Shown one piece after another: positions 44,621 to 54,642 of a stretch of 63,372 nt of DNA. The position numbers and the translations under genes were made by a program. The DNA comes from Granulicella sp. (GTDB lineage Bacteria; Acidobacteriota; Terriglobia; Terriglobales; Acidobacteriaceae): assembly GCA_027450185.1 (NCBI GenBank), contig DAIDKF010000015.1:1-63372 (forward strand), in the 5' to 3' direction. The notes under the pieces were generated by a model. That model made no database searches. It saw only the letters and a program-made list of their open reading frames with translations, and was not told the origin of the DNA. How positions within the stretch are numbered: position 1 is the stretch's first letter; each line of letters begins with the position of its first letter.

Positions 44621-47600
44621 TCACTGAACGGCGAGGGTGATCTGTGCGGTTTGCGACACCTGGGCCGAAGCCGAAGTCACGGTGATGGTGTATGTCTGCG
44701 CAGCCACGGTGTAGACATTTGCGCCGCAGCCAGTCAATCCAGCCACTGCTGTTGCTCCTGCCAGCAAAACCAATAAACGCGAAAGTTGCGTAATGCGTTT
44801 GCCGAAGCGTCTGCTCCTGCGGCCAAAGGGCAGCAGCAGGAAGCAAAGCGCTACTACGGGCAGCCCTCGGCCCAATTCTATGGTTCGCTCAAGCTGTGCA
44901 GACTGTGGGGCAGGCGTCTGTATGCTCAGCGTGACGTTGGTCGTAGGACTGCCTTCAGCGATCTTTTGGGGAGAAAAGGTTGCCACCGCACCTGTCGGAA
45001 GACCAGAGGATGCGAAGGTGATCGCGGGTAGGGACGTCCCCGTTGTTGGTGTCACAACGAGCGAGTAGATTGCCGTTCCCCCCGGCGACACACTGGATGG
45101 AGTACTTCCGCTCACGGTCATGTTGAACGATGGGGTGATCGGTGCGGGTGCGGCGTTGACCGTGACCAAAACCGTCGCCGACGCGCTGGCGGGGCTTGCG
45201 CTGCCCGATCCCAGAGGAGTGGGACTTGTTGCGCTGGGGTACTGGGCGGCCAGGGTATATGTACCGACAGCCAGAGATGTAATGGACAGCGTGGCGACGC
45301 CGGAAGAGTTCAGAGCGGCCGTACCCATCGGGGTTGAACCATTCATGAAGCTGACCGTACCAGTCGGCACGGCTGTTCCATTCTCGCTTACCGTTGCGGT
45401 CAGGATGAGAGCCTGCCCCTCGGTGACTGGATTTGGATTCGCGGCCAGGACGATCGTTGGCGTTACGGCCAAAGCATTCACGGTCACCGTGGCTGCAGGC
45501 GATGTGCTGGCGGCAATGCTTGAGGTGCCAGCGTAGCGGGCAGTCAGGCTATACGCTCCGGCAGCTAAAGAGGTTGTCGAAAATACGGCCACGCCAGATG
45601 AATTGAGCGTAGTGGTTCCCAGCACCGAGGAACCATTCATGAAGCTGACGGTGCCCGTCGGTATGGTTGTTCCACTCGCACTCACGGTTGCAGTCAGATT
45701 GAGGGTCTGGCCCGCGGTGACAACATTCGGCGATGCGACCAGAGTCGTACTGCTCGTCGCGGTTGGAGGGTTCACTGTTACCGGAGCAGCCGGAGATGTG
45801 CTGGCCACGAAGTTCGCAGCCCCCGTGTACTGGGCAGTCAGGCTGTAGGAACCGGCAGGCAGAGACGCGGTGGATAGGGTTGCCACGCCAGATGAATTGA
45901 GCGTAGTGGTTCCCAGGACCGTGGCCCCATTCATGAAGCTGACCGTGCCAGTCGGTACGGTTGTTCCACTCGCACTCACGGTTGCGGTCAGATTCAGAGT
46001 CTGGCCCGCGATGACAGTATTCGGCGATGCGGCCAGAGTCGTTTCCGTGGTGGAGCGCACTTGCAGAGAAACGGCGCCTGATTCACCTGCCGGGTAGTGC
46101 AAGTCGCCAGAATAGGAGCCAACCACGGCGTAGGTACCGGCGGACAGAGACGCGGTGGATAGGGTCGCCACGCCGGCAGAATTCAAGCCAGCAGTTCCCA
46201 GGACCGTGGCTCCATTCATAAAGTTGATTGTGCCGGTCGGAATCAAGCTAGTGGTGCCCCCGACCGTCGCAGTCAATGTAACCGACTGTCCCACAGTTGC
46301 AGGGCTCGGCGTGGCACTGACGGTAATCTGATCTTGCGATGAGATACTGCCATACTCCAAGGCGCCGATTGTTGGCGGGTTGGGTCGCGTGGTCTGCACG
46401 AAGTCCCACGTCAGGTATGTGTTACTTATGCCTCCCAACTCTACCGGGCCGACGTTCAGCCCAGTTCCAATTGCGGGGCTGCTGCTTTGGAGTCTGTAAT
46501 TTGTCCATGAGCCATCGGCGGCATTTAGATAGAGGGGATCTTCAATCTTCCCAATAGCCGTCGCATATTCCGTACTGCCCGGAGTTGCAGCGCTATACCA
46601 GATGTTGTTTGAACCAGACATTGTCCCTAACGTACCGTCCCCGCACAGAAAGACGTTATAGACCGATGAGTAGGTATAGGCAGGCTGGTAAGCGATGTTG
46701 TTGACAAGGTGCGATGTAACGTTCAGTTGATTGGCGGGGATGAATACAGCGCACGATTCACCCTGTCCCGAAGAGGCTCCAGGGGAGTTCAGGTAAGAAC
46801 TACAGTCATACATCGTATTGTTGTAGATCTCTGCGGTGCCGGATCCGGTTGTGCTCCCATATCCTTTTACAGCAATACAACTATGAGGATCGTCGCTCCC
46901 GCCGTCGCTGGCCAGTGCTACCCCGGTGTGATGGATGATGTTGTTATAGACCTGAACATATCCTGATGAAGGATCAATATCCGACAGGTTGATTCCGCTT
47001 CCGTTCACATCCGCAATGTCATTATCGTGAATGGAGAAGTTGAAGAAACCCGATGAGCCGTCCTCATTGATCTGAAAGCCGTTGTATGCTGCGGTGTTAT
47101 AAATTCGATTCCAGCCAAACTCCCAATTGTCACCTTGAAAGTAGGCATCGTGGTAGGTCTTATTTGACCCATTGGGGAGGACCGAAGTGTCGGTGGAGAT
47201 CGAAGTCAATAGGTTACCTAACGCTTCATTTCCGGTTCCACCTGTCATAGCCCCGGCGGGGCCTGAGCAGTCCGGGCACATGATGGCGTTGCCGACAAAT
47301 CGATCATAACTATCCGGGTTCAACCCACCCCCGTTTAGTCCACTGCCTATGAGCGTAAGGCCTGAGTAGACAGTGTAGCTGGATGCTCCTGTGTTACGAA
47401 TGCCCACGTTAGCCCACCCTTCGCCTCCCAGCGTCGCGGTTGCCCCGGGCCGTGCCATGATTGTCATGAAATGAGTGGCGTTAGTAGAGCCATTGTCCAA
47501 CGTCAGCGAAGCGTGCCATCCTCGACCGTCGAAGTAGGGATAGTTGACGCCGTTCAGAAATACGAGAGTGTCCCCCGGTGACATGCATTCGTAGTAGGTA

Positions 47601-48145
47601 TAGGGCGTTCGCATCGTCCCGGGGTTGTAGTTGCTTTCGGTTGTGCTCGCATAATTTGTCAAACCCCACGGAGACGAATACGAATTAGCCGAAGTCAGGT
47701 TTGCGCAGCTTTCCGGCTTGGAATTATCGATCGAAGGCCCGATGTAATAAATGTTGCCGGGACGCACACTGAAGCTGAGATTTGAACAGGAACCGCCTGC
47801 GGTCGTTATGGTGATGGCTCCGCTTGTGGTTCCACTGGCAACCTGAACACCAATTTGCTGGCGGTCGCCAGTTGGATCGGCACCCCAGTACAGGTACTGC
47901 GCAACCTCCGTGCCATTGATCTTGACTGTTGATTTCCCCTGACTCGATCCAAAGTTCAAGCCGTAGATATTGAGATAGATTCCGTTCCCGCCTTCTCCGC
48001 CCGTCGCTGGGCCCGACTGCACATCCTGGTACATGCACACCGGTGCAGAGCCAAAGGCCGGCAGCGTGAAGAGCAAGGTGGCAATAAAAAAGAACGCCAG
48101 CTTCACCCATCTGCCCCCGCAGATGAATGGCAAATCACTGTCCAT
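44621..48145 (-). CDS. Large secreted Ig-repeat and beta-helix protein
   Basis: A protein of about 1174 residues. A signal peptide (LAFFFIATLLFTLPAFGS) leads into an IPT-like domain, then a right-handed parallel beta-helix region (IYNTAAYNGFQINEDGSSG, then VYNNIIHHTGVALASDGG), then four Ig-like (Big_3/5) repeats of about 95 residues with the motif PTGTVSFMNG. A final stretch has a hydrophobic segment (GLPVVALCFLLLPFG), a basic patch (RRSRRFGKR) and a second hydrophobic segment ending in LTGCG. A TTG start at 48259 with AGAGG upstream would add 38 residues before the leader; ATG 48145 gives a cleaner signal. A polysaccharide-acting or adhesive surface protein is likely; no catalytic residues were recognised. 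Confidence 0.85.
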   Translation of the reverse strand: MDSDLPFICGGRWVKLAFFFIATLLFTLPAFGSAPVCMYQDVQSGPATGGEGGNGIYLNIYGLNFGSSQGKSTVKINGTEVAQYLYWGADPTGDRQQIGVQVASGTTSGAITITTAGGSCSNLSFSVRPGNIYYIGPSIDNSKPESCANLTSANSYSSPWGLTNYASTTESNYNPGTMRTPYTYYECMSPGDTLVFLNGVNYPYFDGRGWHASLTLDNGSTNATHFMTIMARPGATATLGGEGWANVGIRNTGASSYTVYSGLTLIGSGLNGGGLNPDSYDRFVGNAIMCPDCSGPAGAMTGGTGNEALGNLLTSISTDTSVLPNGSNKTYHDAYFQGDNWEFGWNRIYNTAAYNGFQINEDGSSGFFNFSIHDNDIADVNGSGINLSDIDPSSGYVQVYNNIIHHTGVALASDGGSDDPHSCIAVKGYGSTTGSGTAEIYNNTMYDCSSYLNSPGASSGQGESCAVFIPANQLNVTSHLVNNIAYQPAYTYSSVYNVFLCGDGTLGTMSGSNNIWYSAATPGSTEYATAIGKIEDPLYLNAADGSWTNYRLQSSSPAIGTGLNVGPVELGGISNTYLTWDFVQTTRPNPPTIGALEYGSISSQDQITVSATPSPATVGQSVTLTATVGGTTSLIPTGTINFMNGATVLGTAGLNSAGVATLSTASLSAGTYAVVGSYSGDLHYPAGESGAVSLQVRSTTETTLAASPNTVIAGQTLNLTATVSASGTTVPTGTVSFMNGATVLGTTTLNSSGVATLSTASLPAGSYSLTAQYTGAANFVASTSPAAPVTVNPPTATSSTTLVASPNVVTAGQTLNLTATVSASGTTIPTGTVSFMNGSSVLGTTTLNSSGVAVFSTTSLAAGAYSLTARYAGTSSIAASTSPAATVTVNALAVTPTIVLAANPNPVTEGQALILTATVSENGTAVPTGTVSFMNGSTPMGTAALNSSGVATLSITSLAVGTYTLAAQYPSATSPTPLGSGSASPASASATVLVTVNAAPAPITPSFNMTVSGSTPSSVSPGGTAIYSLVVTPTTGTSLPAITFASSGLPTGAVATFSPQKIAEGSPTTNVTLSIQTPAPQSAQLERTIELGRGLPVVALCFLLLPFGRRSRRFGKRITQLSRLLVLLAGATAVAGLTGCGANVYTVAAQTYTITVTSASAQVSQTAQITLAVQ
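45150..46330. repeat. Four imperfect tandem repeats of about 290 bases (Ig domains)
   Basis: The same stretch, starting ATTCATGAAGCTGAC, recurs at about 45343, 45638 and 45932 and in a diverged form at about 46216, giving periods of 295, 294 and 284 bases. They code for the Ig-like domains. High DNA identity between the middle copies suggests recent duplication or gene conversion. Confidence 0.8.
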
Positions 48146-48345
48146 GCTCGAATCGGTTATTGCGTCTGGACTGCTGCATGCGATTCGACTACGGGTGGTT
48201 AGGTGCGGAGAGGAAGCCAAACCTCCACCAATGGAGTCAATTGCGTTCAATAGTTCCAAGATGCACCTCTGAACTTAGCCAAATCGTGACGCTGCAATCC
48301 GGGGCATCTACATACACACACGAATCGGTTAGTTACGAAATGGCA

Positions 48346-48375
48346 CTGTAGTAACCATATATACGGTTACTACAG
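48346..48375. promoter_or_regulatory. 11-base inverted repeat upstream of the Ig-repeat gene
   Basis: CTGTAGTAACC (48346-48356) and GGTTACTACAG (48365-48375) are perfect reverse complements around ATATATAC. The element lies in a local AT-rich patch about 200 bases upstream of the ATG and looks like a dimeric regulator operator. Confidence 0.5.
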
Positions 48376-49063
48376 ACTGTATCATTACGATCCATAAGTA
48401 GCAGTTAGTCTTAATCCTGAAGAGCCCGCGTTGATAAGTAATCAACTGATAACTTCGGGAAATCGGAAGTCATATAACAAGGCTCGCGTGAAGCGTCTAG
48501 CATCATTAAGCGGTTTAGAAAGAACAGGTTGGGTGAAAACGACGAGAGTCGATAGAAGGTGTGGTGGTCGTTTAAGTTGCCCAATTGCCGATGGCTTCGG
48601 TGGCTGGTTTGGGATGCCAGGGTCAATTGGGATGCGTGGGGGCTCCTTCTGAAGCGTTCGCCAGGGGATTGCCCAGCAGAGCTCTTCTGTGCGGCGGGTG
48701 GTCTGAGCCGCACATCTTGAATGCTTTATCGGCTATGGGAAGGACTTCTTGGAGGAGTACTCTTTTGGGACAAACGGGACCTTGCCCGCGCGAAACGTAT
48801 CCCTTAGCAGGCTGCTGTAATAGAGAAAGGCCGACGAGGATGAGACATGAGACGCGTGGCCGTTAAGCGGTTGAGTTCAAGCAGGAAGCGGTTCGACAGG
48901 TGAGGTGGCCAGGCGATGGCGGCGGCGCGCAGGGCCGGTAGTGGAAATGACGATGACGACGAGGATGATGATTCTCAGAAAAGGCACAACGAGGTACGCA
49001 TTCTGATGGCAAGGGCAGCCAGACCCTCTTCCCCAATTCCAATTCACGGCTCAACTTAGCAGG
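48376..49063. other. Intergenic region, no supported gene
   Basis: About 690 bases with no gene I can support. Base composition is lower in GC than the flanks at 48376-48520. Short frames on both strands (for example 48411-48713 minus) have no domain, leader or ribosome site. It may be degraded coding sequence or regulatory DNA for the large secreted protein. Confidence 0.4.
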
Positions 49064-49813
49064 TCAACCCCAGGCGTCGACGGTGACTGTGCGTGTGCCA
49101 TCGCGACGGAAGCGATGGAGTAGCTGCGCGGTGGCCTGAACGGTCGCGCGACGATCGGCGCCGATGGCCTGCTGGTGGCCGTCGTGCAGCAGGATGTTGG
49201 CGCCTGCGTGGTGGCGCTGCGCGCGGCGGCGGCCCTTCTCGACATGGGCGAGGATGCGCTCTGCGCCGATGGACTGCCAATCGAATCCCATGGCGTTCCA
49301 CTGCACGAGCTTTAGGCCAAGCTCCTCGGCGACCCGGAAGACGATGGGGCGGCGCGCTCCATGGGGTGGGCGAAGGTAGTGGACGGGCGCACCGATCGCG
49401 TCTTCGAGAGCCTCGTTGCAGGAGCGGAGTTCTTCGCGGACTACGCGGGAGGATTGGAAGCTGAGCCAGGGATGGGTCTGGGTGTGGTTGCCAATGAGGT
49501 GTCCGGCGGCGTGCACGCGGCGCACAATCTCCGGCCGCTGCCGAACGAAGCGACCGATCATGAAGAAGGTCGCATGCGCATTGTGATGGGCGAGGAGGTC
49601 GAGCAGTTGGTCGGTCGCGGTGTCGTTGGGGCCGTCGTCGTAGGTGAGGGCGGCCTCGTGGGGGTCGCGGCCAGCGACGATGGTGTGGCCGAAGAGCTGC
49701 GAGCCCGGGCTGAGCCCTGCGTAAGTAAGCGTAGCCGCGGCGGTGAAGGCGGCCAGGGATGCTGCGCCAAACGCCAGCTCGGGCGGAACACGTGAGATGC
49801 TCGGGCTGATCAT
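49064..49813 (-). CDS. Polysaccharide deacetylase family protein
   Basis: A 249-residue NodB-fold (CE4) protein. One hydrophobic N-terminal segment (LAFGAASLAAFTAAATLTY) may anchor it. The motifs are TYDDGPN with catalytic Asp59 and metal ligand Asp60, HTQTH with His110 and His114, and RPPHGAR. The last motif LLHDG with its His is also present. It should deacetylate peptidoglycan or another N-acetylated glycan on the outer face of the inner membrane. It begins two bases after the Bcp stop, so the two share a transcript. Confidence 0.9.
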   Translation of the reverse strand: MISPSISRVPPELAFGAASLAAFTAAATLTYAGLSPGSQLFGHTIVAGRDPHEAALTYDDGPNDTATDQLLDLLAHHNAHATFFMIGRFVRQRPEIVRRVHAAGHLIGNHTQTHPWLSFQSSRVVREELRSCNEALEDAIGAPVHYLRPPHGARRPIVFRVAEELGLKLVQWNAMGFDWQSIGAERILAHVEKGRRRAQRHHAGANILLHDGHQQAIGADRRATVQATAQLLHRFRRDGTRTVTVDAWG

Positions 49814-49815
49814 GC

Positions 49816-50271
49816 TTATTTCTTCAAGAGAGCAAGGACTTCTTCGGCGTGGCCTTCGGGCTTGACCTTGTTGAAGACGTGGATGAGCTTCTGGTCGGGC
49901 CCGATGATGTAGGTCGTGCGCTCGATGCCGGTGACCTTCTTGCCGTACATGTTCTTCTGCTTGATGACGCCGAAGCGGTTGCAGAGGGTCTGGTCGGCGT
50001 CGGCGAGCAAAGGGTACTGGAGGTCGTACTTGTCGGCAAACTTCTTCTGCGCCTTGACGGTGTCGCGGGAGATGCCGAGGACGACGACGCCTGCTTTCTG
50101 AAGCTTCTTGAAGTGATCGCGAAAGCCGCAGGCCTCGATGGTGCAGCCGGGCGTGTCTGCCCTGGGGTAGAAGAAGAGCACGACGGGCTTGCCGGTGAAG
50201 TCGGTGAGGTGAACGGTGTTGCCGTCCTGGTCAGGCAGGGTGAAGTTCTCTACGACGTCGCCAACTTGCAT
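49816..50271 (-). CDS. bcp: Thioredoxin-dependent thiol peroxidase (Bcp/PrxQ)
   Basis: A 151-residue peroxiredoxin of the Bcp/PrxQ group. The peroxidatic cysteine is Cys43 in TPGCT and the resolving cysteine Cys48 (five residues later), the PrxQ pattern. FYPRADTPGCTIEACGFRD is the full active-site block. It reduces hydrogen peroxide and organic peroxides in the cytoplasm with thioredoxin. AGGAGA precedes ATG 50271 with proper spacing. Confidence 0.95.
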   Translation of the reverse strand: MQVGDVVENFTLPDQDGNTVHLTDFTGKPVVLFFYPRADTPGCTIEACGFRDHFKKLQKAGVVVLGISRDTVKAQKKFADKYDLQYPLLADADQTLCNRFGVIKQKNMYGKKVTGIERTTYIIGPDQKLIHVFNKVKPEGHAEEVLALLKK

Positions 50272-50342
50272 GGGTCATCTCCTGAACGCTATGGTACGGC
50301 GGTTGGTCTCTGCGAGCGGGTTCGGCGAAGGCCAGCCAGGGC

Positions 50343-52133
50343 TTAGGCCAGCACCGACTGCGGCGCTTCGTCGTCGACGATGATCTGATTAGAGGCTGCA
50401 ATCGACGCCGAGGGCGGGAAGTAGGCGTTTGCGACATACTGGCCGAGCATGCGATGGGTGTTGAAGAAGGTCCCGTTGATGGCGATGCAGTGGCGGCGCA
50501 GACGTGCCCAGCGGGCCTTGTCAGCGAACATGGGGGCGACGGCATGCTCAAGCTTGTCATAGACGCGCTCGGCCTCGATGCCCTCGTCTTCGCAGTTCTC
50601 AATCGCCCAGCCGGTGATGCCCTCCGCGCAGCCCTCGACCCACCAGCCGTCGAGCACGCTGAGGCTGGGGACGCCGTTGAGCGCAGCCTTCATACCGCTG
50701 GTGCCGGAGGCTTCATAGGGCCGCAGCGGTGTGTTGAGCCAGACGTCGACGCCGTTGGTGAGTTGCTCGCCGAGATCCCAGTCGTAGTTTTCGAGGTACA
50801 GGACGCGCAGCTTGCTGGTCTCGAGTCTGGCAGCGACCGAGAAGATCTCGCGGATCAATCCCTTGCCCGCGTTGTCGGCAGGATGCGCCTTGCCGGCCAT
50901 CAGAATCTGCAGTCCACCGATGCGATCGGCGATCTCGATCAGGCGCTCGGGCGAGTGCAGCACCAGGTTGGCGCGCTTGTAGGTGGCCACGCGGCGCGCA
51001 AAGCCCAGCGTCAAGACCTTGGGGTCCAGCTCGACGCCGGTTCGCTGCTTCACGGTCGAGAGCAGGCGCAGCTTGCTGGGTGCGTGTGTGGCCTCGATGA
51101 CCTCCGGCTCAATGCCATAGACCGAGCGGAAGTACTGGTTGTCGTGGCGCCACTCGGGAACTTCCCTGTCGAGCAGTTGCTGGAAGGGCTGCGAGAGCCA
51201 GGTCGCCGCGTGCACGCCGTTGGTGATGGAATGTACGGGATACTCGGGGAACATCTGCTGCGAGACCTTGCCGTGCAGCATCGCGACACCATTGACGTAG
51301 CGCGAGAAGCGCAGCGCGACGTAGGTCATGTTAAGCAGGTCGTTGTGCAGGCAGCCGAAACGCTCGATGGCCGAGGAGCGGTCGGGACCGAGCACCTGCA
51401 TCATCTGGTCGAGGCCGAATTTATCGTGACCGGCGGGGACCGGCGTGTGGGTGGTGAAGACGCAGGTCTGCTTGACGGTCTCGGCGTCGGCCTCGGTGGC
51501 GGTGTGCAGAGGCGAGGGAGCGACGCGCGACTCCAGAAGGCCGATGGCCAAGAGCGCGGCGTGGCCCTCGTTCATGTGGCAGACCTCGGGTTCGCACCCG
51601 AGAGCGTGCAGGAGGTGGATTCCGCCCAGTCCGAGAATGGCCTCCTGACAGAGGCGATAGTACGTGTCGCCGCCGTACAGGTGGTCGGTGAGGCGGCGAT
51701 CCCAGGGGTCATTTCCTTCCACGTCGGCGTCAAGCAGGAAGACGGGAATGATGTGGCCTGTGGCTCCTACAACATCAAAACGCCAGGCGCACAGGGTGAG
51801 TTCGCGGCCCTGCAGAAGGATGGTGATGGTCTGGCTGGCCGAGGGCAGGGTGGACTCCGGCGACCAGACAACATCGCTCTCGGTCTGTTGGCCGTTGGCG
51901 TCGAGGTGCTGCTCAAAGTAGCCGCGGCGGTGCACCAGCGAGACGGCTACGAGGGGAACTCCAGTGTCAGCGGCCGAGCGCAGAGTGTCGCCGGCCAACA
52001 TGCCCAAGCCGCCCGAGTAGGTGGGGAGGGTCTTGGCAAGGGCGATCTCCATGGAGAAGTACGCGATTTTGCGGCCCGAAATATCGAAGGCGGGAGCCTC
52101 TTGGTAGGTGCGGCGGGGAGATGTAGGGGTCAT
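50343..52133 (-). CDS. glgP: Alpha-glucan (glycogen) phosphorylase
   Basis: A GT35 phosphorylase of about 596 residues that releases glucose 1-phosphate from alpha-glucans. Conserved pieces: [20 protein letters not shown] near the N-terminus, [17 protein letters not shown] in the middle, and the PLP site [14 protein letters not shown] with Lys482. It is the short type seen in many bacteria and archaea, lacking the long N-terminal regulatory part of enzymes such as E. coli MalP. I use ATG 52133 ([19 protein letters not shown]); ATG 52211 adds 26 hydrophobic residues and has no better ribosome site. Likely works on stored glycogen. Confidence 0.92.
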   Translation of the reverse strand: MTPTSPRRTYQEAPAFDISGRKIAYFSMEIALAKTLPTYSGGLGMLAGDTLRSAADTGVPLVAVSLVHRRGYFEQHLDANGQQTESDVVWSPESTLPSASQTITILLQGRELTLCAWRFDVVGATGHIIPVFLLDADVEGNDPWDRRLTDHLYGGDTYYRLCQEAILGLGGIHLLHALGCEPEVCHMNEGHAALLAIGLLESRVAPSPLHTATEADAETVKQTCVFTTHTPVPAGHDKFGLDQMMQVLGPDRSSAIERFGCLHNDLLNMTYVALRFSRYVNGVAMLHGKVSQQMFPEYPVHSITNGVHAATWLSQPFQQLLDREVPEWRHDNQYFRSVYGIEPEVIEATHAPSKLRLLSTVKQRTGVELDPKVLTLGFARRVATYKRANLVLHSPERLIEIADRIGGLQILMAGKAHPADNAGKGLIREIFSVAARLETSKLRVLYLENYDWDLGEQLTNGVDVWLNTPLRPYEASGTSGMKAALNGVPSLSVLDGWWVEGCAEGITGWAIENCEDEGIEAERVYDKLEHAVAPMFADKARWARLRRHCIAINGTFFNTHRMLGQYVANAYFPPSASIAASNQIIVDDEAPQSVLA

Positions 52134-52428
52134 GATGTATGGAAGATCCTCTTGCCGGGTCAGGTTCCTAACCCAGGCGGGCACAAATGCAAACAGGAAA
52201 TTCATCGACAAAAAGAAATCTGCCGATCAGCGGAGTTCCGGATCGGTGGCTTTCGGCTCGAGAATTTCCCGCAACTCCAGTTTACCAAGCTTTAAATAGG
52301 GAAAGTGAGCCGGTGAACCGATTTTGCCACCAGACTGAGCTATACAGGCCGCCACATTGGCATGCTCAAATCGGATGCTGGATTCGTCAAACCAGGGCTG
52401 CGATCGATTCAAGTGCGAGCAGTGATCT

Positions 52429-52719
52429 CTAAATGCTCTTGAAGCCGAACTTCATCAGCAGTCCGGCGACCAGCGCCAGCACCAGCGCAATGGTTGCATG
52501 GGGAAGCGCGACGCTGATCCGCTTGCGCGCGGCGGCGATGAGCAGGATCAGGATGTAGAGCGCTAGCATCAGCAGCACACCGTCGTAGACGAAGACGCGT
52601 CCGGCTCCGATGCTGAAGCTGAGCTGAGGCATGACGTTGAAGGCGGGAAGCAGCGATCCTACGAAGAAGACGACAAGATAGAGGAGGAACTGTAGAACGA
52701 TCGATAGAACACGCTTCAT
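52429..52719 (-). CDS. Small three-segment membrane protein
   Basis: A 96-residue integral membrane protein with three hydrophobic segments (VLQFLLYLVVFFVGSLLPAF, then VLLMLALYILILLIAA, then ATIALVLALVAGLLMKFG) and short charged connections (ARKRIS). AAGGGAAG lies about eight bases before ATG 52719. No family recognised. It is flanked by the phosphorylase and the adenosine deaminase on the same strand. Confidence 0.7.
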   Translation of the reverse strand: MKRVLSIVLQFLLYLVVFFVGSLLPAFNVMPQLSFSIGAGRVFVYDGVLLMLALYILILLIAAARKRISVALPHATIALVLALVAGLLMKFGFKSI

Positions 52720-52795
52720 CGGACTTCCCTTCTTGCTGCAAACTGAATCGTTGCGGCTGCGAGATTCAGTCTAGCGCAGCCGATGGATGCGGAGG

Positions 52796-54415
52796 CTAGT
52801 GAATGGAGGACTCGAAGAGGGCGAAGCGGCGCTCGAGCTCCCACTCGGCATCGGCTCTTTCGTTGGCGCTGAGGAGTGCGGCGCAGGCGGTGGAGGGTTT
52901 GCTGGAGGCGGTGATGGGAGCAGCGCAGGCAGAGTTGCGATGGGCGAAGTCGTCGGGCGTGGAGTAGAGACTTTGGCCGTGGAGGAAGGAGTGCTCGAGC
53001 GAGGTGCGGGCGGAGCGTTTGAGGTCGAGGTAGGTGAGTTGCTGCTGGTCGACGGCGCGCGCGTACTCGTGGGTGAGATCGATGCGCGAGACGCCTTCGT
53101 CGTCGGTAGAGAGTGCCCAGGGGACGTGTGCGGCCATGTAGGCGTGGAGCGGGTGCGCGCTGCCTTCGATGCCGAGTATGACAGCGTTGGAGGTGAGGTT
53201 GACCTCGACCATGACGTGCTGGTCGGCCATCTTTTTAAGCAGGGCGCCGGGGCGGTCTTCGTAGAGAACGTCGACGCCGTGGCCGATGCGCTGCGCATGG
53301 CCCAGATCGATGGCCTCGCGGATGTGGAAGCCAAGGCCGGCAGGCGGGACCATGCCGGGAGCAAGCTCGCCGGCGTGCAGCGAGATGTGGACCTTGGGAT
53401 AGACGCTGTGCAGGTAGTCGAGCATCTGCATCTGGAGGTGGTAGTCGCGCATGGAGATGTAGCCATCTTCGGGCATGACGAAGTTGATGCCGACGACGTC
53501 AGGGTCGGCGGAGGCGACTTCGAAGCCGAGTAGAGTTTGAGCGAAGACCTGCTCGGGCGGAAAGCCGCGCAGGATCTGGTAGAGCCAGTGGACGCGAACG
53601 TGGCAGGCGGGGGATTCGCTGGCGGTGGAGCCGCAGTGTTCGATCGCGTTGCGGGAGGCTTCCGCGGCGGCGAACTCCTTTTCATCGGCGGCCACTTCGT
53701 CGCGGAGGCCTGCGGTCAGGAGCTGGTTGCGCAGGTGAGCGAGTTCGGCGGTCGTGACGCTGTGATCGGCGTCGACGGGCCAACCGATGAGGTCACCGAG
53801 ACCTTTTGCCGCACTGAAGGCCGGCGTCTGCATGATCTCGAGGTACTGCTCGTTCTGTGATGCGGCGCGCGTCGCAACTTCGTCCAGCCACTCACCGGCA
53901 TCGTCCTTGAGGCCGCCGAAGCGATCGAAGGTGGCAAAGAACTGGTCGTGGCCGTCGATGCCTTCGGTGGGAACGAAGGCGCGCATGGAGAAGCTGTCAA
54001 CGAGGTCGTCATAGAGTGGCTGATGGTGAAGCGCGAACGTTGCGCTTACCTGGCCGGGGGCACAGTGGTTGGGCTGGTCGAGCAGAGGCTTGACGAAGCG
54101 GGCAGCGCGCTGGCCCTCGGGTGTGACGGGGTTTCCACGCGCGATGAAGGCGACGCAGAGACCCTCGCGCGCAGCCTCGGCGATGAAGGTTTCTGCGTAG
54201 ACCGCGCCGGAGAGATGCAGGTGAAGATCGGCACCCTTGGGCATGGGCTTCAGGAAGGCGTAGAGTTCGCCCGGGCCCATCTTCTTTGCGGCTTCAAGGC
54301 CGCGGGTGGCGCGGGCTTCACCTGGTGTGAGCCCGCTGGAGGGTCGAGTTTGAGCTACGGCGCAACAGAACGTCGTGCTGAGGAGGAGACCGAAGACGAC
54401 ACGCGCACGGATCAT
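52796..54415 (-). CDS. Secreted adenosine deaminase family protein
   Basis: A 539-residue protein with a signal peptide (VVFGLLLSTTFCCAVAQ). The adenosine/AMP deaminase fold is shown by the metal site DLHLHLSG (His65, His67), ISLHAGE, RIGHGVDVL and the late STDDEGVS block with the metal Asp. It resembles the extracellular ADGF group more than cytoplasmic Add, being longer and exported. ATG 54415 is chosen because it opens the signal peptide. The long frame continuing upstream runs into the antisense of the tRNA gene and is not coding. It should convert adenosine to inosine outside the cytoplasm. Confidence 0.9.
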   Translation of the reverse strand: MIRARVVFGLLLSTTFCCAVAQTRPSSGLTPGEARATRGLEAAKKMGPGELYAFLKPMPKGADLHLHLSGAVYAETFIAEAAREGLCVAFIARGNPVTPEGQRAARFVKPLLDQPNHCAPGQVSATFALHHQPLYDDLVDSFSMRAFVPTEGIDGHDQFFATFDRFGGLKDDAGEWLDEVATRAASQNEQYLEIMQTPAFSAAKGLGDLIGWPVDADHSVTTAELAHLRNQLLTAGLRDEVAADEKEFAAAEASRNAIEHCGSTASESPACHVRVHWLYQILRGFPPEQVFAQTLLGFEVASADPDVVGINFVMPEDGYISMRDYHLQMQMLDYLHSVYPKVHISLHAGELAPGMVPPAGLGFHIREAIDLGHAQRIGHGVDVLYEDRPGALLKKMADQHVMVEVNLTSNAVILGIEGSAHPLHAYMAAHVPWALSTDDEGVSRIDLTHEYARAVDQQQLTYLDLKRSARTSLEHSFLHGQSLYSTPDDFAHRNSACAAPITASSKPSTACAALLSANERADAEWELERRFALFESSIH

Positions 54416-54642
54416 GCCAGCTTGCCTTTCCACTGCTTTGAGTGCTCCAAGAATACCGCAGGCGGAGAGGTGGTTTGGCGCGAGGGCGTGAGGATTGCTA
54501 TACTGTGGTTCGACGTTCTCGAAGGCGCCATCGACCGATGGAACCATATTTCCCTTCCCCACAGGCAGGCGAAGCTGAGACGCACGAGCCCGGCGGGCGA
54601 TCTTGGCTGCCCGAGGGGCGCGCTCGCGCGGAAGAATGCCAA

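Noticed and set aside
45150..46330. CRISPR-like or phage repeat array
   Set aside because: The repeats are about 290 bases long, contiguous and coding for Ig domains; no CRISPR arrays were seen anywhere in the window.
48411..48713. 100-codon minus-strand ORF upstream of the Ig-repeat gene
   Set aside because: No domains or leader; probably chance in a low-constraint region.
50454..52295. 613-codon plus-strand open frame
   Set aside because: Antisense shadow of glycogen phosphorylase, which has clear family motifs and the PLP lysine.
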